A stretch of DNA of 64,000 bases from Bacterioplanoides sp965200585. GTDB taxonomy: Bacteria > Pseudomonadota > Gammaproteobacteria > Pseudomonadales > Oceanobacteraceae. The stretch lies in the NCBI RefSeq assembly GCF_965200585.1, contig NZ_OZ241361.1; one strand, given 5' to 3'. A program made the position numbers and the translations under genes. Position 1 is the stretch's first letter; each line of letters begins with the position of its first letter. The notes beneath the pieces were generated by a model, which worked only from the letters and a program-made list of their open reading frames with translations, searched no databases and was not told the DNA's origin. Below are positions 42,402 to 51,460 of the stretch, in pieces.

Positions 42402-42438
42402 AAAAAAACCGGCTCCTCTTTCGAGTGCCGGTTTTTTT
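42402..42438. terminator. Bidirectional intrinsic terminator
   Basis: AAAAAAACCGGC (42402-42413) pairs with GCCGGTTTTTTT (42427-42438) around a 13-base loop. A on one side and T on the other make it work in both directions: for the two-gene module on + and for acnB on -. Confidence 0.88.
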
Positions 42439-42597
42439 ATTCGATCAGGTTTTGTTTTCAGTAGAAGCCGATCAGTTCAGTGAGCTACATAAGCTGATTT
42501 TGAAACCCGCCTAAATCCACTCTGTCGTCATTGATCTTTTGTGCGTCTGAACACGTTCTTTCCAGAACCTCAAAACCCAACCGTTATATCTGAGCTT

Positions 42598-42640
42598 AGC
42601 CCACTTTCTGCTGTTTGCAGTAAACGGCAGAAAGCGGGCT
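42598..42640 (-). other. Stem-loop in acnB 3' UTR
   Basis: AGCCCACTTTCTGC (42598-42611) and GCAGAAAGCGGGCT (42627-42640) form a 14-bp stem with a 15-base loop, starting 16 bases after the acnB stop. The one imperfect position is A-C on the + strand but G-U in the acnB transcript, so the structure is complete only in the acnB RNA. There is no T run, so a role in mRNA stability or regulation is more likely than termination. Confidence 0.55.
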
Positions 42641-42655
42641 AGTCACCTCTAAAGC

Positions 42656-45448
42656 TTAAACAGCTTTCAGAGGGATCGCTGGACGAGCCAGATCTTCAGA
42701 TGGTGGAGCGAAAGAAGTCAGGTTGATACCTTCAACTGCTGCTTTGTACTCTTCCAGAGTCGGGAAGCGACCCAGAATAGCAGACAGAACAACCATTGGC
42801 GTAGAGCCTAACAGAGACTCACCTTTCTTCTCAGCGCTGTCTTCTACAACACGGCCCTGGAACAGACGGGTAGAAGTAGCCAGTACGGTGTCACCGGCTT
42901 CTGCTTTTTCCTGGTTACCCATACACAGGTTACATCCAGGACGCTCTAAGTACAGGATGTTTTCGTAAGCAGTACGTGCTGCTTCTTTCGGGTTTTCATC
43001 GTCGAAAGTGAAGCCAGCGTATTTAGACAGGATGTCCCAGTCGCCTTCCGCTTTCAGTTCGTCAACGATGTTGTACGTTGGTGGCGCAACAACCAGTGGT
43101 GCGTTGAACGTGATAGGACCGTTCTTCTCCAGGTTACGCAGCATCGCAGCGATGATTTGCATGTCACCTTTGTGAACCATACAAGAACCCACGAAGCCCA
43201 GGTCAACTTTACGGCCATCGTAGTAAGAAGTCGGACGGATCACATCGTGAGTGTAACGCTTAGATACGTCTTCGTTGTTTACGTCTGGGTCAGCAATCAT
43301 TGGCTCGTCGATTGCGTCCAGGTCAACAACCAGCTCAGCGTAGTACTTAGCGTTGTCGTCTGGAGCCAGAGCAGGTGCTTCGCCAGATTTAACTTCAGCG
43401 ATACGCTTGTCAGCCAGGTCGATCAGACCTTGCAGCATACCCGCTTCGTTTTCCATACCTTTGTTGATCATGATCTGGATACGAGACTTAGCCAGTTCCA
43501 GAGATTGGATCAGAGTTTCATCGGTAGAAATACAGATAGAAGCTTTCGCTTTCATTTCTGCAGTCCAGTCGGTGAAGGTGAAGGCTTGGTCAGCCAGCAG
43601 CGTACCGATTTGTACTTCGATCACGCGGCCTTGGAAGACGTTTTCGCCAGAGAACTTCTTCAGCATCTGCGCTTGGGTCGCGTGTACGATGTCACGGAAG
43701 TCCATGTGCGGCTTCATGTTGCCTTTGAAGGTTACCTTCACAGACTCTGGGATTGGCATTGCTGCTTCACCAGTCGCAAGTGCGATTGCAACCGTACCGG
43801 AGTCAGCACCGAACGCTACGCCTTTAGACATACGGGTGTGAGAATCACCACCGATGATGATCGCACGATCGTCAACAGTAATGTCGTTCAGTACTTTGTG
43901 GATTACGTCGGTCATGGAGTGGTAAACGCCTTTCGGGTCACGTGCAGTGATTACACCGAATGCGTTCATGAACGCCATCAGCTTAGGCGTGTTTGCCTTC
44001 GCTTTGTTATCCCATACAGAGGCAGTGTGACAGCCAGACTGGAATGCACCATCAACGTCAGTAGAGATGGTAGAAGCAGCCATCGCTTCCAGTTCCTGAC
44101 AAGTCATTGGGCCAGTGGTGTCCTGAGAACCAACGATGTTCACTTTAACGCGAACGTCAGAACCGGTGTGCAGTGGCGTCTTAGAAGTAACACCAACAGC
44201 GTTGCGGTTGAAGATCTTTTCAACAGCAGTCAGGCCCTGGCCTTCGTGAGAGATTTCTTTAGAAGCAGCGTAAACAACGGGTGCTTCAACGCCCAGAGTT
44301 TCAGCAGCGAAAGTTTGGATCTTCTTACCGAACGTTACTGCGTAAGAACCGCCAGCTTTCATGAATTCCACTTTTTGTGGAGTGAAAGCGTCCGCTACGT
44401 CAGACAGTACATTGCCTTCGCTGTCGAGCAGTTTCTTAGCTTTAGTGTCGATGGTCAGAACGGTACCAGTAGCAACAGAGTAGGCTTCTTCCAGTACTGG
44501 GTCACCGTTTGCGTCACGTACGATTTCGCCGTTAGCGTCGGTTTTCTTAACCCAGTTTTTCAGGTCAAGACCGATACCGCCGGTAACACCAACAGTGGTC
44601 AGGAAGATAGGTGCGATACCGTTAGTACCAGCAACTACCGGACGGTTGTTGATGAAAGGAATGTATGGAGAAGTCTTCTCACCAGCCCACAGTGCAACGT
44701 TGTTAACACCAGACATACGGGAAGAACCAACACCCATGGTGCCTTTCTCAGCGATCAGCATTACTTTAGCGTCTGGGTTGTCTTCACCCATCTTCTTAAT
44801 TTCTTGCTGTGCTTCTGGAGTGATCATGCACTGGCCGTGCAGTTCACGGTCGGCACGTGAGTGAGACTGGTTGCCTGGAGACAGTAAGTCAGTAGAGATA
44901 TCACCTTCAGCAGCGATGTAGGTGATTACTTTAATTTGCTCTGGGATATCGTCCAGCTTGGTGAAGAACTCAGCTTTTGAGTAGCTTTCCAGGATGTCTT
45001 TAGCAATGGCGTTGCCCGCTTTGAAAGCATCCGCTAAGCGAGTGGTGTCTGCGTCGTACAGGAATACCTGAGACTTCAGAACTTCACCAGCCGCCGCGTT
45101 GCTAGCGTCGTCAGACAGAGCGATGTCCAGCAGAGCTTCAACAGAAGGGCCGCCTTTCATGTGAGACAGTTGCTCCAGAGCGAACTCGGCGCTGATTTCA
45201 GCAACGGTTTCTGCGCCGGTAACGATGTCTTTCAGGAACTTAGCTTTAACGCCCGCCGCAGGAGTGGTACCTGGCAGAGTGTTGTAGATGAAGAAGTTCA
45301 GAGAAGCTTCGCGCTCTGCATTGCCGGTATCTTTGATCTGGGCAATGATTTCAGACAGCAGTTCAGCACTGTCGATTGGTTTTGGGTTTAGGCCAAGCTC
45401 GCTTTTACGCGTCTCGATCTCTTGTAGGTATTCTGAATACAAGCTCAT
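42656..45448 (-). CDS. acnB: Aconitate hydratase B, long type
   Basis: Isomerises citrate and isocitrate in the TCA cycle; AcnB can also act as 2-methylisocitrate dehydratase. At 930 residues it is longer than E. coli AcnB (865). The 4Fe-4S cysteines are present in GSCMVHKGDM and GCNLCMGNQEKA. Other landmarks are GSSRMSGVNN, SQDTTGPMT and IIGGDSHTR. Many positions (for instance the N-terminus ETRKSELGLNPKPIDSAEL and CMVHKGDM instead of CMTNIGHF) fit, from memory, the long AcnB form common in Bacteroidetes rather than the enterobacterial form. A GAGAGG ribosome site precedes the ATG, and a promoter is visible at 45550-45578. Confidence 0.96.
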   Translation of the reverse strand: MSLYSEYLQEIETRKSELGLNPKPIDSAELLSEIIAQIKDTGNAEREASLNFFIYNTLPGTTPAAGVKAKFLKDIVTGAETVAEISAEFALEQLSHMKGGPSVEALLDIALSDDASNAAAGEVLKSQVFLYDADTTRLADAFKAGNAIAKDILESYSKAEFFTKLDDIPEQIKVITYIAAEGDISTDLLSPGNQSHSRADRELHGQCMITPEAQQEIKKMGEDNPDAKVMLIAEKGTMGVGSSRMSGVNNVALWAGEKTSPYIPFINNRPVVAGTNGIAPIFLTTVGVTGGIGLDLKNWVKKTDANGEIVRDANGDPVLEEAYSVATGTVLTIDTKAKKLLDSEGNVLSDVADAFTPQKVEFMKAGGSYAVTFGKKIQTFAAETLGVEAPVVYAASKEISHEGQGLTAVEKIFNRNAVGVTSKTPLHTGSDVRVKVNIVGSQDTTGPMTCQELEAMAASTISTDVDGAFQSGCHTASVWDNKAKANTPKLMAFMNAFGVITARDPKGVYHSMTDVIHKVLNDITVDDRAIIIGGDSHTRMSKGVAFGADSGTVAIALATGEAAMPIPESVKVTFKGNMKPHMDFRDIVHATQAQMLKKFSGENVFQGRVIEVQIGTLLADQAFTFTDWTAEMKAKASICISTDETLIQSLELAKSRIQIMINKGMENEAGMLQGLIDLADKRIAEVKSGEAPALAPDDNAKYYAELVVDLDAIDEPMIADPDVNNEDVSKRYTHDVIRPTSYYDGRKVDLGFVGSCMVHKGDMQIIAAMLRNLEKNGPITFNAPLVVAPPTYNIVDELKAEGDWDILSKYAGFTFDDENPKEAARTAYENILYLERPGCNLCMGNQEKAEAGDTVLATSTRLFQGRVVEDSAEKKGESLLGSTPMVVLSAILGRFPTLEEYKAAVEGINLTSFAPPSEDLARPAIPLKAV

Positions 45449-45549
45449 ACGAACCTCTCATTCCTCATCTTATTGGTATCTGTCCGGCAGCAGTCAGACG
45501 CTCTGTGCCATGACGGATCGTTAACATTCACACGGAATTACAGCGCGAA

Positions 45550-45578
45550 AGTATAGGCCATAGTGCGTTTAGGGTTAA
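45550..45578 (-). promoter_or_regulatory. Probable acnB promoter
   Basis: Read on the minus strand: -35 TTAACC (45578-45573), a 17-base spacer, and -10 TATACT (45555-45550). It leaves a 5' UTR of roughly 95 bases before acnB, long enough for leader regulation. Confidence 0.6.
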
Positions 45579-45707
45579 GAAGGTCGTTGGTCGAATAGTT
45601 CATAAAGTGTTCTTATTCGCCTTATGTTCATTATAAATCGTGTGAATGTACTGCGGTTGTTGCATAGTTGATCGTTATGTAATTGAGAATTGATTTCATT
45701 TCCGATG

Positions 45708-46529
45708 CTAAAACGACGTGCCAAGGCCGATAAAAAACAGGCTTCTGCGTGTTTTGCTGCTGGGCTCCGCGATGGTGAAGATTTGTGAGCCATTACTGAA
45801 ATTTTTGCCCGAACCGCGGCTGATACGCCATTGGCGATACTCCAGGCCAAGGGAGAAGGTGGTTGAATCCAGCAATCGTGCCTGATAACTCACGGCACCG
45901 GTCCAGCCTCTGCCATTGCTGAGGTCCAGCTCGACGTCACCCAGGTTTAACACATCCAGATTTGCGGTGATCTTACCGTTACGTGTCCAGAACGTACCCA
46001 CGCGCCATTGCAATTCATGGGCTGGAGCTGACGTTGCTAATGGGGTTGATGGCACTAATGCATAGCGCCCCGCGACACCGGTTTCAATCGTCAGCCAGCG
46101 ATACCGCTCCAGCAACTCAACGGTATTGGCAGTTGCCTGAATATGCCTGCGCCAATGATTCCTCTGGAGTCTGACATAGCCATCCAAACCGCTATCAAAC
46201 AAGGATCTCTGGGCGTTCAGCGCCAGCGAGAAAAAACGCTGCTCGGTATGGCTGTTAAGCCCAGCACCGGTTTGGGTTGAGCCATCGTAGCTGGTATCAC
46301 CGGAGAAATACTCAATGATGGCCGATACTCGCCAGGGCGTAGACACTGCGCTGGCTTCAAATGTAAGCCCCGGAACCCAGCCTTTTTCTTCGTTCAGTGT
46401 GTCACCGGCGCTGTCGAATTCTTTGTAATCAAAATACAACGCACCTGGCTTGATATCGGTCTCAAGTGTGGGAGATGCCAGTAGTGGTGTTGTGCTGCAC
46501 ACAAGAATCAGTAGTAGCGGTATCTTCAT
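45708..46529 (-). CDS. Putative outer-membrane beta-barrel protein
   Basis: A 273-residue exported protein. A signal peptide (KIPLLLILVCSTTPLLA, before SPTLETD) is followed by alternating amphipathic strands with many aromatic residues, and the chain ends SLFFIGLGTSF with the terminal phenylalanine favoured by the BAM complex. These features suggest a small outer-membrane barrel of about ten to twelve strands. I chose ATG 46529 where the signal peptide begins; the frame is open further upstream, overlapping the lipoprotein gene. It follows the lipoprotein gene by 59 bases on the same strand. Function unknown. Confidence 0.7.
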   Translation of the reverse strand: MKIPLLLILVCSTTPLLASPTLETDIKPGALYFDYKEFDSAGDTLNEEKGWVPGLTFEASAVSTPWRVSAIIEYFSGDTSYDGSTQTGAGLNSHTEQRFFSLALNAQRSLFDSGLDGYVRLQRNHWRRHIQATANTVELLERYRWLTIETGVAGRYALVPSTPLATSAPAHELQWRVGTFWTRNGKITANLDVLNLGDVELDLSNGRGWTGAVSYQARLLDSTTFSLGLEYRQWRISRGSGKNFSNGSQIFTIAEPSSKTRRSLFFIGLGTSF

Positions 46530-46588
46530 CGGATAAAAGAAGGCAGGCAAGGCGTCTGCCTTACCTGCTGGAGTTGTAAAAACTCTGA

Positions 46589-47506
46589 TCAGAAGCTCCC
46601 TGACGCTGAGCCGGTATTCCAGGTACCGGATACCGTGCAATTACTGCTGAAGGTAATTGAACCTGAAGAGCCATTGCTGCTGGTAAACGCAATTGTACCG
46701 CCATCGGGTGATGTGCCACAGCTGCCATAGGTTAATCCGCTGACGTTAATCGACACGGTGCCATACGTTGCGTGGCTGAACGACGCTGTGCCGTTGAACC
46801 CGCTCGACGTATTGCCACTGATTGAGTAGTCGCTGATCTGATGAGTGCCGCCACTGCTGCTGACGAAGGTGGAGCTTTGTGTGCAAGTGCTGCTGACAGA
46901 GGCATTGGTGCAACTGAAGGTGTAATTGAGTGTTTGTGAACCGAATCCTAATCCGGATACGGTGACATTCTGGTAAGAGATTGAGAAGGCCGAGCTTGGG
47001 TTGGAGACATCGCTGTCTTCAGTGATCACAGTGCCATCAATCGTGAATGTGGTATTGCCGGAATTAAACACGCAGTTGTCGTAAACAATCGTAGAATCCA
47101 GTCGTCCGCTACCGTTTTGGCCGGGCCCTGAAAAGGTCACATTGGCTGACCCCCCGCCAGTGCAAACACCAGAAGAAACATCGACTCCGCTGGGTAGGGT
47201 ACTTAGTTGGGCGCTTTCAATCACGGTGCGATGAACGGGCTCCAAATCGACTTCCTGAACCTCGACAGCGGTTGGTAATGATGATGTGCCTGCTGCTTGT
47301 CGAACCGCTTCACCCGAGGTTTCACCAATACTCTGGGCATTAGATTCATCAATTTGTGCCGGTGCAGTATTACCGGTAAAGCTGATGCCAGAGCCGTTTG
47401 AGGGGCCTCCATCACCACCTCCGCCGCCGCTGCCACCACAGGCGACGATTAACAGAGAGCTGGCAGCACAGATAAACAGTTGTCGGAATTGATCGGTGGA
47501 TTTCAT
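46589..47506 (-). CDS. Serine/threonine-rich putative lipoprotein
   Basis: A 305-residue protein with a lipoprotein signal (LFICAASSLLIVAC) followed by a glycine-rich tether GGSGGGGGDGG. The mature part is rich in Ser, Thr, Gly and Asn and predicted mostly beta, with several cysteines (VCTGGGS, NCVF, SCTN, STCTQ, GSCGTS, SNCTV) that may pair as disulfides. The start ATG 47506 has AGGAGAGG 5 bases upstream. The composition resembles adhesin-like or calycin-like surface lipoproteins of marine gammaproteobacteria, but no domain can be named. Probably cotranscribed with the outer-membrane protein gene downstream. Confidence 0.7.
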   Translation of the reverse strand: MKSTDQFRQLFICAASSLLIVACGGSGGGGGDGGPSNGSGISFTGNTAPAQIDESNAQSIGETSGEAVRQAAGTSSLPTAVEVQEVDLEPVHRTVIESAQLSTLPSGVDVSSGVCTGGGSANVTFSGPGQNGSGRLDSTIVYDNCVFNSGNTTFTIDGTVITEDSDVSNPSSAFSISYQNVTVSGLGFGSQTLNYTFSCTNASVSSTCTQSSTFVSSSGGTHQISDYSISGNTSSGFNGTASFSHATYGTVSINVSGLTYGSCGTSPDGGTIAFTSSNGSSGSITFSSNCTVSGTWNTGSASGSF

Positions 47507-47692
47507 GAGTCCTCTCCTTTGTTCCACATTTGCGATCTATTCTCTGGTACTGCACAGCTCCAAAGATGGCTAACGGTTAAATAAGATACGCCAATGTAAT
47601 CGGGCTTCAAGGGCTAGGCTGCTGCTCAGTACTATATAACTACTAAATTGGATAGCCGCTAAATTGGCGCAAATGCATGGTAAAAAGCCGCT

Positions 47693-47716
47693 TGTGACTC
47701 GTATATAGTGGTCACA
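47693..47716. promoter_or_regulatory. Inverted repeat upstream of molybdoenzyme gene
   Basis: TGTGAC (47693-47698) and GTCACA (47711-47716) are separated by 12 bases, about 45 bases before the molybdoenzyme start. The half sites resemble those of the CRP/FNR family, but the spacing is wrong for CRP (6), so the binding protein is unknown. Confidence 0.35.
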
Positions 47717-47758
47717 CTGATTATAAAAACAAACATACCGTGAAAAGGGCTTGTGACG

Positions 47759-49957
47759 ATGAAAGCAACTCAGCAACGTATTCATAAACGCACCTGTTGT
47801 TTGTGTGAAGCCACTTGTGGCATTGAGATCACTCTTGAAGAAACTCAGCACGGGTTATCGCCACACGAGCAGATTGTTTCCATCAAGGGCGACAAAGACG
47901 ATCCTTTCAGCCGGGGTTATATCTGCCCCAAAGCAACGGCGTTGCAGGATCTGCACAATGACCCGGATCGCTTAACCAAACCGGTTAAAAAACTGGCCGA
48001 CGGTAGCTGGCAAGAGATCAGCTGGAAGCAGGCGATTGCAGAAGCCACCGCTGGCCTGAAAAAAGCGCAGCAACAATATGGCAAAAATGCGGTGGGCAGT
48101 TACCTCGGCAATCCCAATGTCCACAATTACGGTAATTTATTAACCAGCCCGATGTTGCTGCGGGCCATTGGCTCGCGCAATAAGTTTTCCGCTACCTCGG
48201 TGGATCAGTTACCACATCATGTCGCCAGTTATTTTATGCTCGGCCATCAACTACTCACGCCAATACCGGATATTGATCGCACCGACTTTATGCTGGTGAT
48301 TGGTGGCAACCCGGTAGCGTCGAATGGCTCAATGATGACGGTGCCGGATATTAAAAATCGGTTAAAAGCGATTGATGAGCGCGGTGGCAAAGTGGTGCTG
48401 GTTGACCCAAGACGCAATGAAACCGCTAAATTCAGCCATGAACACGTCTTTATCCGCCCGGGACAAGACGTATTGATGCTGTTATCCCTGTTATATATTT
48501 TCACCCATGAAAGTGAACTGCCGACCTTGCCCGACTATGTTGTTGGCTCCGATTTAAAAACATTAAGTGCGGATTTCTCGCCAGAAATAACGGCCGCTAA
48601 AACCGGTGTTCCTGCTCAGCAATTACGTTCGATTGCGGCGCAGTGGCTGACGGCAAAATCAGCCGTTTGTTATGGCCGTATGGGAGTATCCGTGCAGCAA
48701 TATGGTGGCTTATGTCAGTGGCTGATTAATTTGCTGAATATTGTGTCGGGGAATTTTGACCGCCCGGGTGGGGTGATGTTTACCCAGCCTGCGATTGATT
48801 TGCCGGCTGTGCTGGCCGCACGGGGCAGTCGTGGGCATTACGACCTGTATCGTTCGCGGGTGCGCGATTTCCCTGAGTTTGGCGGTGAATTCCCGGTTGC
48901 TTTATTGGCGGAAGAAATTCTGACACCAGCCAACCCAGAAAAGAATGAAACAGCGATCAAGGCCATGTTGGTCATCGCCGGTAACCCGGCGTTATCAACG
49001 CCTAATAGCACTCAGCTAAACAAGGCATTTGAATCGCTCGATTTTATGGTGTGTGTTGATAATGTCATTAATGCAACCACACGCCATGCGGATATTATTT
49101 TGCCGCCGGTCAGTCATTTGCAGCGTGATCATTACGACCTGATATTTAATAATTTCTCGGTGCGCAATGTGGCGAAATATTCTGAGCCATTATTTAAACC
49201 CTCCGCCGAAGAAAAAGAAGACTGGCAAATTATTTTATCGTTGGCCGAAGGCTTAAATGCTGGCCCGGTAAAAAAACGACTCACCAACTGGCTCACTTAC
49301 CAAGGCATACGCTGGTTAAAGCCTAAAGGTTTACTGAATAAAATGCTCAAGGCTGGAAAATCGGGCCTGGATTTACCCGCGCTGCAAAAACAACCTCAGG
49401 GCATTGATTTGGGGGCGCTGCAGCCGACCATGCCGCAGCGCTTGTTCCATAAAGATAAAAAGCTGCAATTAACCCCGGATATTTTTGCTAATGAATTACA
49501 GCGGGTTAAAGCGGATTTGTTAGCTGATTCAGATGCCGGACTGTTGCTGATTGGTCGCCGTCATATTCGCTCCAATAACTCCTGGATGCACAATAGTCAG
49601 CGATTAATTAAAGGAGCCGATCGTTGTACCTTAATGCTGAGCGAAACAGACGCCGAACAGTATGGAATCACCAACGGTGAGGCTGTGGTTGTGCAGTCGC
49701 GTACCGGTTCATTAATTGTTGATGCTGAAATTACCGATGAATTAATGCCGGGTGTTGTCAGCCTGCCGCATGGCTATGGTCATAATTTATCCGGTGTACA
49801 AATGCAGAATGCGCTGCAAAAGCCCGGTGTTAATGCCAATGAGCTGACGGATGATTTACTGATTGATGAGCTCACCGGCAATACAGCTCTGAATGGAGTG
49901 CCGATCACCATCAAAAAGGTGCAAGGTGAGGCGATGGTTCTAAAAGACGTCAGCTGA
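47759..49957 (+). CDS. Molybdopterin-dependent oxidoreductase
   Basis: A 732-residue cytoplasmic protein (no Tat signal) of the DMSO reductase/formate dehydrogenase superfamily. The N-terminal 4Fe-4S site is CLCEATCG followed by GYICPK, the standard arrangement. The molybdopterin-binding half includes MLVIGGNPVASNGSMMTVPD and VLVDPRRNETAKF, and the C-terminal molydopterin dinucleotide-binding domain includes SRTGSLIVDAEI and LPHGYGHN. Where formate dehydrogenases have Cys or selenocysteine I see SATSVDQLPHHVASY, with no Cys, so it is probably not a formate dehydrogenase. ATG 47759 is preferred over GTG 47753. No partner subunits lie adjacent. Substrate unknown. Confidence 0.88.
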   Translation: MKATQQRIHKRTCCLCEATCGIEITLEETQHGLSPHEQIVSIKGDKDDPFSRGYICPKATALQDLHNDPDRLTKPVKKLADGSWQEISWKQAIAEATAGLKKAQQQYGKNAVGSYLGNPNVHNYGNLLTSPMLLRAIGSRNKFSATSVDQLPHHVASYFMLGHQLLTPIPDIDRTDFMLVIGGNPVASNGSMMTVPDIKNRLKAIDERGGKVVLVDPRRNETAKFSHEHVFIRPGQDVLMLLSLLYIFTHESELPTLPDYVVGSDLKTLSADFSPEITAAKTGVPAQQLRSIAAQWLTAKSAVCYGRMGVSVQQYGGLCQWLINLLNIVSGNFDRPGGVMFTQPAIDLPAVLAARGSRGHYDLYRSRVRDFPEFGGEFPVALLAEEILTPANPEKNETAIKAMLVIAGNPALSTPNSTQLNKAFESLDFMVCVDNVINATTRHADIILPPVSHLQRDHYDLIFNNFSVRNVAKYSEPLFKPSAEEKEDWQIILSLAEGLNAGPVKKRLTNWLTYQGIRWLKPKGLLNKMLKAGKSGLDLPALQKQPQGIDLGALQPTMPQRLFHKDKKLQLTPDIFANELQRVKADLLADSDAGLLLIGRRHIRSNNSWMHNSQRLIKGADRCTLMLSETDAEQYGITNGEAVVVQSRTGSLIVDAEITDELMPGVVSLPHGYGHNLSGVQMQNALQKPGVNANELTDDLLIDELTGNTALNGVPITIKKVQGEAMVLKDVS

Positions 49958-49971
49958 TTCTAAATCGTACA

Positions 49972-50011
49972 CGCATAAAAAAACCGATCGGATGATCGGT
50001 TTTTTTATGCG
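49972..50011. terminator. Long palindromic bidirectional terminator
   Basis: A perfect 18-bp inverted repeat around a GGAT loop: CCGATC (49984-49989) and GATCGG (49994-49999) flanked by A7 and T7 and by CGCAT/ATGCG. It separates the convergent molybdoenzyme and rnf operon and should stop transcription from both sides. Confidence 0.9.
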
Positions 50012-50027
50012 TATTAACCAGTAAAGA

Positions 50028-50741
50028 TTAACTGATTTTACCCGTCACACGAGCACGCTTGCTGCCAACTTCAATCGGATCTTTTTGGGCTTCGGCGGCC
50101 TGTTTAATCTGATCATCAATGATGTTTTTAATGGCAATAATTAAACCCATCGCCACAAACGCACCGGGCGGTAAAATTGCAAATAAGAAATCCGGATAAT
50201 CTTTTACCAGCTCAATTTTCCAGCTGGCAGCAGCCGGGCCGAATAACAACTGCATATCTGAGAAGATCACGCCCTGGCCCAGCACTTCACGCATAGCGCC
50301 TAATAACACCAGTACCACGGTAAAGCCCAGTGCCATCATGATGCCATCAACGACGGAAGGTAAAATCGGGTTTTTACAGGCAAAAGCATCAGCACGACCA
50401 AGAATCGCGCAGTTGGTGACGATAAGTGGAATAAAAATCCCCAGCACCTGATACAGCTCATAAGTAAAAGCCTGCATCACTAATTCAGCCACGGTAACAA
50501 ATGAGGCAATAATCATCACAAAAGCCGGTAAGCGCACCGCTTCAGACACATGATTACGAATCAGAGAGACTGACAGGTTCGAGCCCACCAATACCATCAT
50601 GGTTGCCAGCCCAAGGCCTAAGGCGTTAACTACCGAACCCGTCACCGCCAGTAGCGGGCATAAACCCAGTAACTGAACCAGTGCCGGGTTGTTATTCCAT
50701 AAGCCGTCGAGGCTGATGTCGCGCATGGATTTAGTCGCCAT
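50028..50741 (-). CDS. rnfE: Rnf complex subunit RnfE
   Basis: A 237-residue inner-membrane subunit with six helices, homologous to RnfA in inverted topology. The N-terminal NNPALVQLLGLCPLLAV segment and IVTNCAILGRADAFA carry the two cysteines thought to bind an iron centre between RnfA and RnfE. Last gene of the operon, overlapping rnfG by one base (TGATG). The endonuclease III gene nth, which often follows rnfE, is absent; a terminator comes directly after. Confidence 0.96.
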   Translation of the reverse strand: MATKSMRDISLDGLWNNNPALVQLLGLCPLLAVTGSVVNALGLGLATMMVLVGSNLSVSLIRNHVSEAVRLPAFVMIIASFVTVAELVMQAFTYELYQVLGIFIPLIVTNCAILGRADAFACKNPILPSVVDGIMMALGFTVVLVLLGAMREVLGQGVIFSDMQLLFGPAAASWKIELVKDYPDFLFAILPPGAFVAMGLIIAIKNIIDDQIKQAAEAQKDPIEVGSKRARVTGKIS

Positions 50742-51448
50742 CAGTTGATCTCCTCGGTTGTTTTACTTGGCGTGGTTTTATCAAGCGTTGTTGTATTGGC
50801 AGTTGGCTCCACCAGGCGGGTATTTAAAATCTGTTCTTTGTGAATATCAAAAAACTTGAGGGTGCGTTTTACCGCACGAACGACAGCGCGTGGGGTAATG
50901 GTTGCCCCGGTAAACTGATCAAAGTCACCGCCGTCTTTCTTAACATTCCAACCCGATTCATCCGGATTAAACAGAGATTTACCATCAAAACCTAATACCC
51001 AGTCGGATTTTTTCAGATCGACTTTGTCTCCCAATCCAGGGGTTTCTTTGTGCTCAATTACCCGTACACCCGCTAAGGTGCCATCGGCTTTAACACCAAC
51101 AATCATGGAAATATTGGTGGTATAACCATCGGGAGCAATGGCAGGAATAATAGCGGTATGCACAACCCCGGCGGTACGAGCCAGATGAATCTGAGCCTTA
51201 GCGGGCAGAGGGCCCAATAACTGCTGATTAAAATCGCCATTAATGGTGAGCGTATCTTCCAGCAGGTTATTGTCATACTGATCCTGCGGCACAATATCAT
51301 TCAGCGCCCGAGCTTCAGCCTGGCGGATATTGTGCTCAATACGTTCTTTGGTGCCCACTTGAGCAATCGCAATAGCACCGGCCGTAACCATGGCAAATAA
51401 ACCGAGGCCAATGGCGTTATTACGGATGGAAAGCAATAATTCATTCAT
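50741..51448 (-). CDS. rnfG: Rnf complex subunit RnfG
   Basis: A 235-residue subunit with one N-terminal membrane helix (about 8-30) and a periplasmic FMN-binding domain. The flavinylation motif TGAT is at 180-183 (QFTGATITPRAVV), with FMN expected on T183 by the ApbE transferase. ETPGLGDKV (135-143) is the other conserved patch. The C-terminal tail is threonine-rich and extended. The gap to rnfD is 12 bases and there is a one-base overlap with rnfE. Confidence 0.96.
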   Translation of the reverse strand: MNELLLSIRNNAIGLGLFAMVTAGAIAIAQVGTKERIEHNIRQAEARALNDIVPQDQYDNNLLEDTLTINGDFNQQLLGPLPAKAQIHLARTAGVVHTAIIPAIAPDGYTTNISMIVGVKADGTLAGVRVIEHKETPGLGDKVDLKKSDWVLGFDGKSLFNPDESGWNVKKDGGDFDQFTGATITPRAVVRAVKRTLKFFDIHKEQILNTRLVEPTANTTTLDKTTPSKTTEEIN

Positions 51449-51460
51449 CGTCCGCTCTCC

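Larger units (their letters stand above)
42255..42655. other. Intergenic region between AT-rich module and acnB
   Basis: No gene is supported. It holds a bidirectional terminator at 42402-42438 and the acnB 3' stem-loop at 42598-42640, both listed separately. The rest has no feature I can name. Confidence 0.6.

Noticed and set aside
43157..44860. 567-codon open frame on the + strand opposite acnB
   Set aside because: It lies wholly inside the well-supported acnB gene; the strong codon bias of acnB leaves the opposite strand free of stops. No ribosome site or domain was seen.
47693..47716. CRP site upstream of the molybdoenzyme gene
   Set aside because: The half sites TGTGA/TCACA are present but are 14 bases apart instead of 6, so it is listed only as an inverted repeat.
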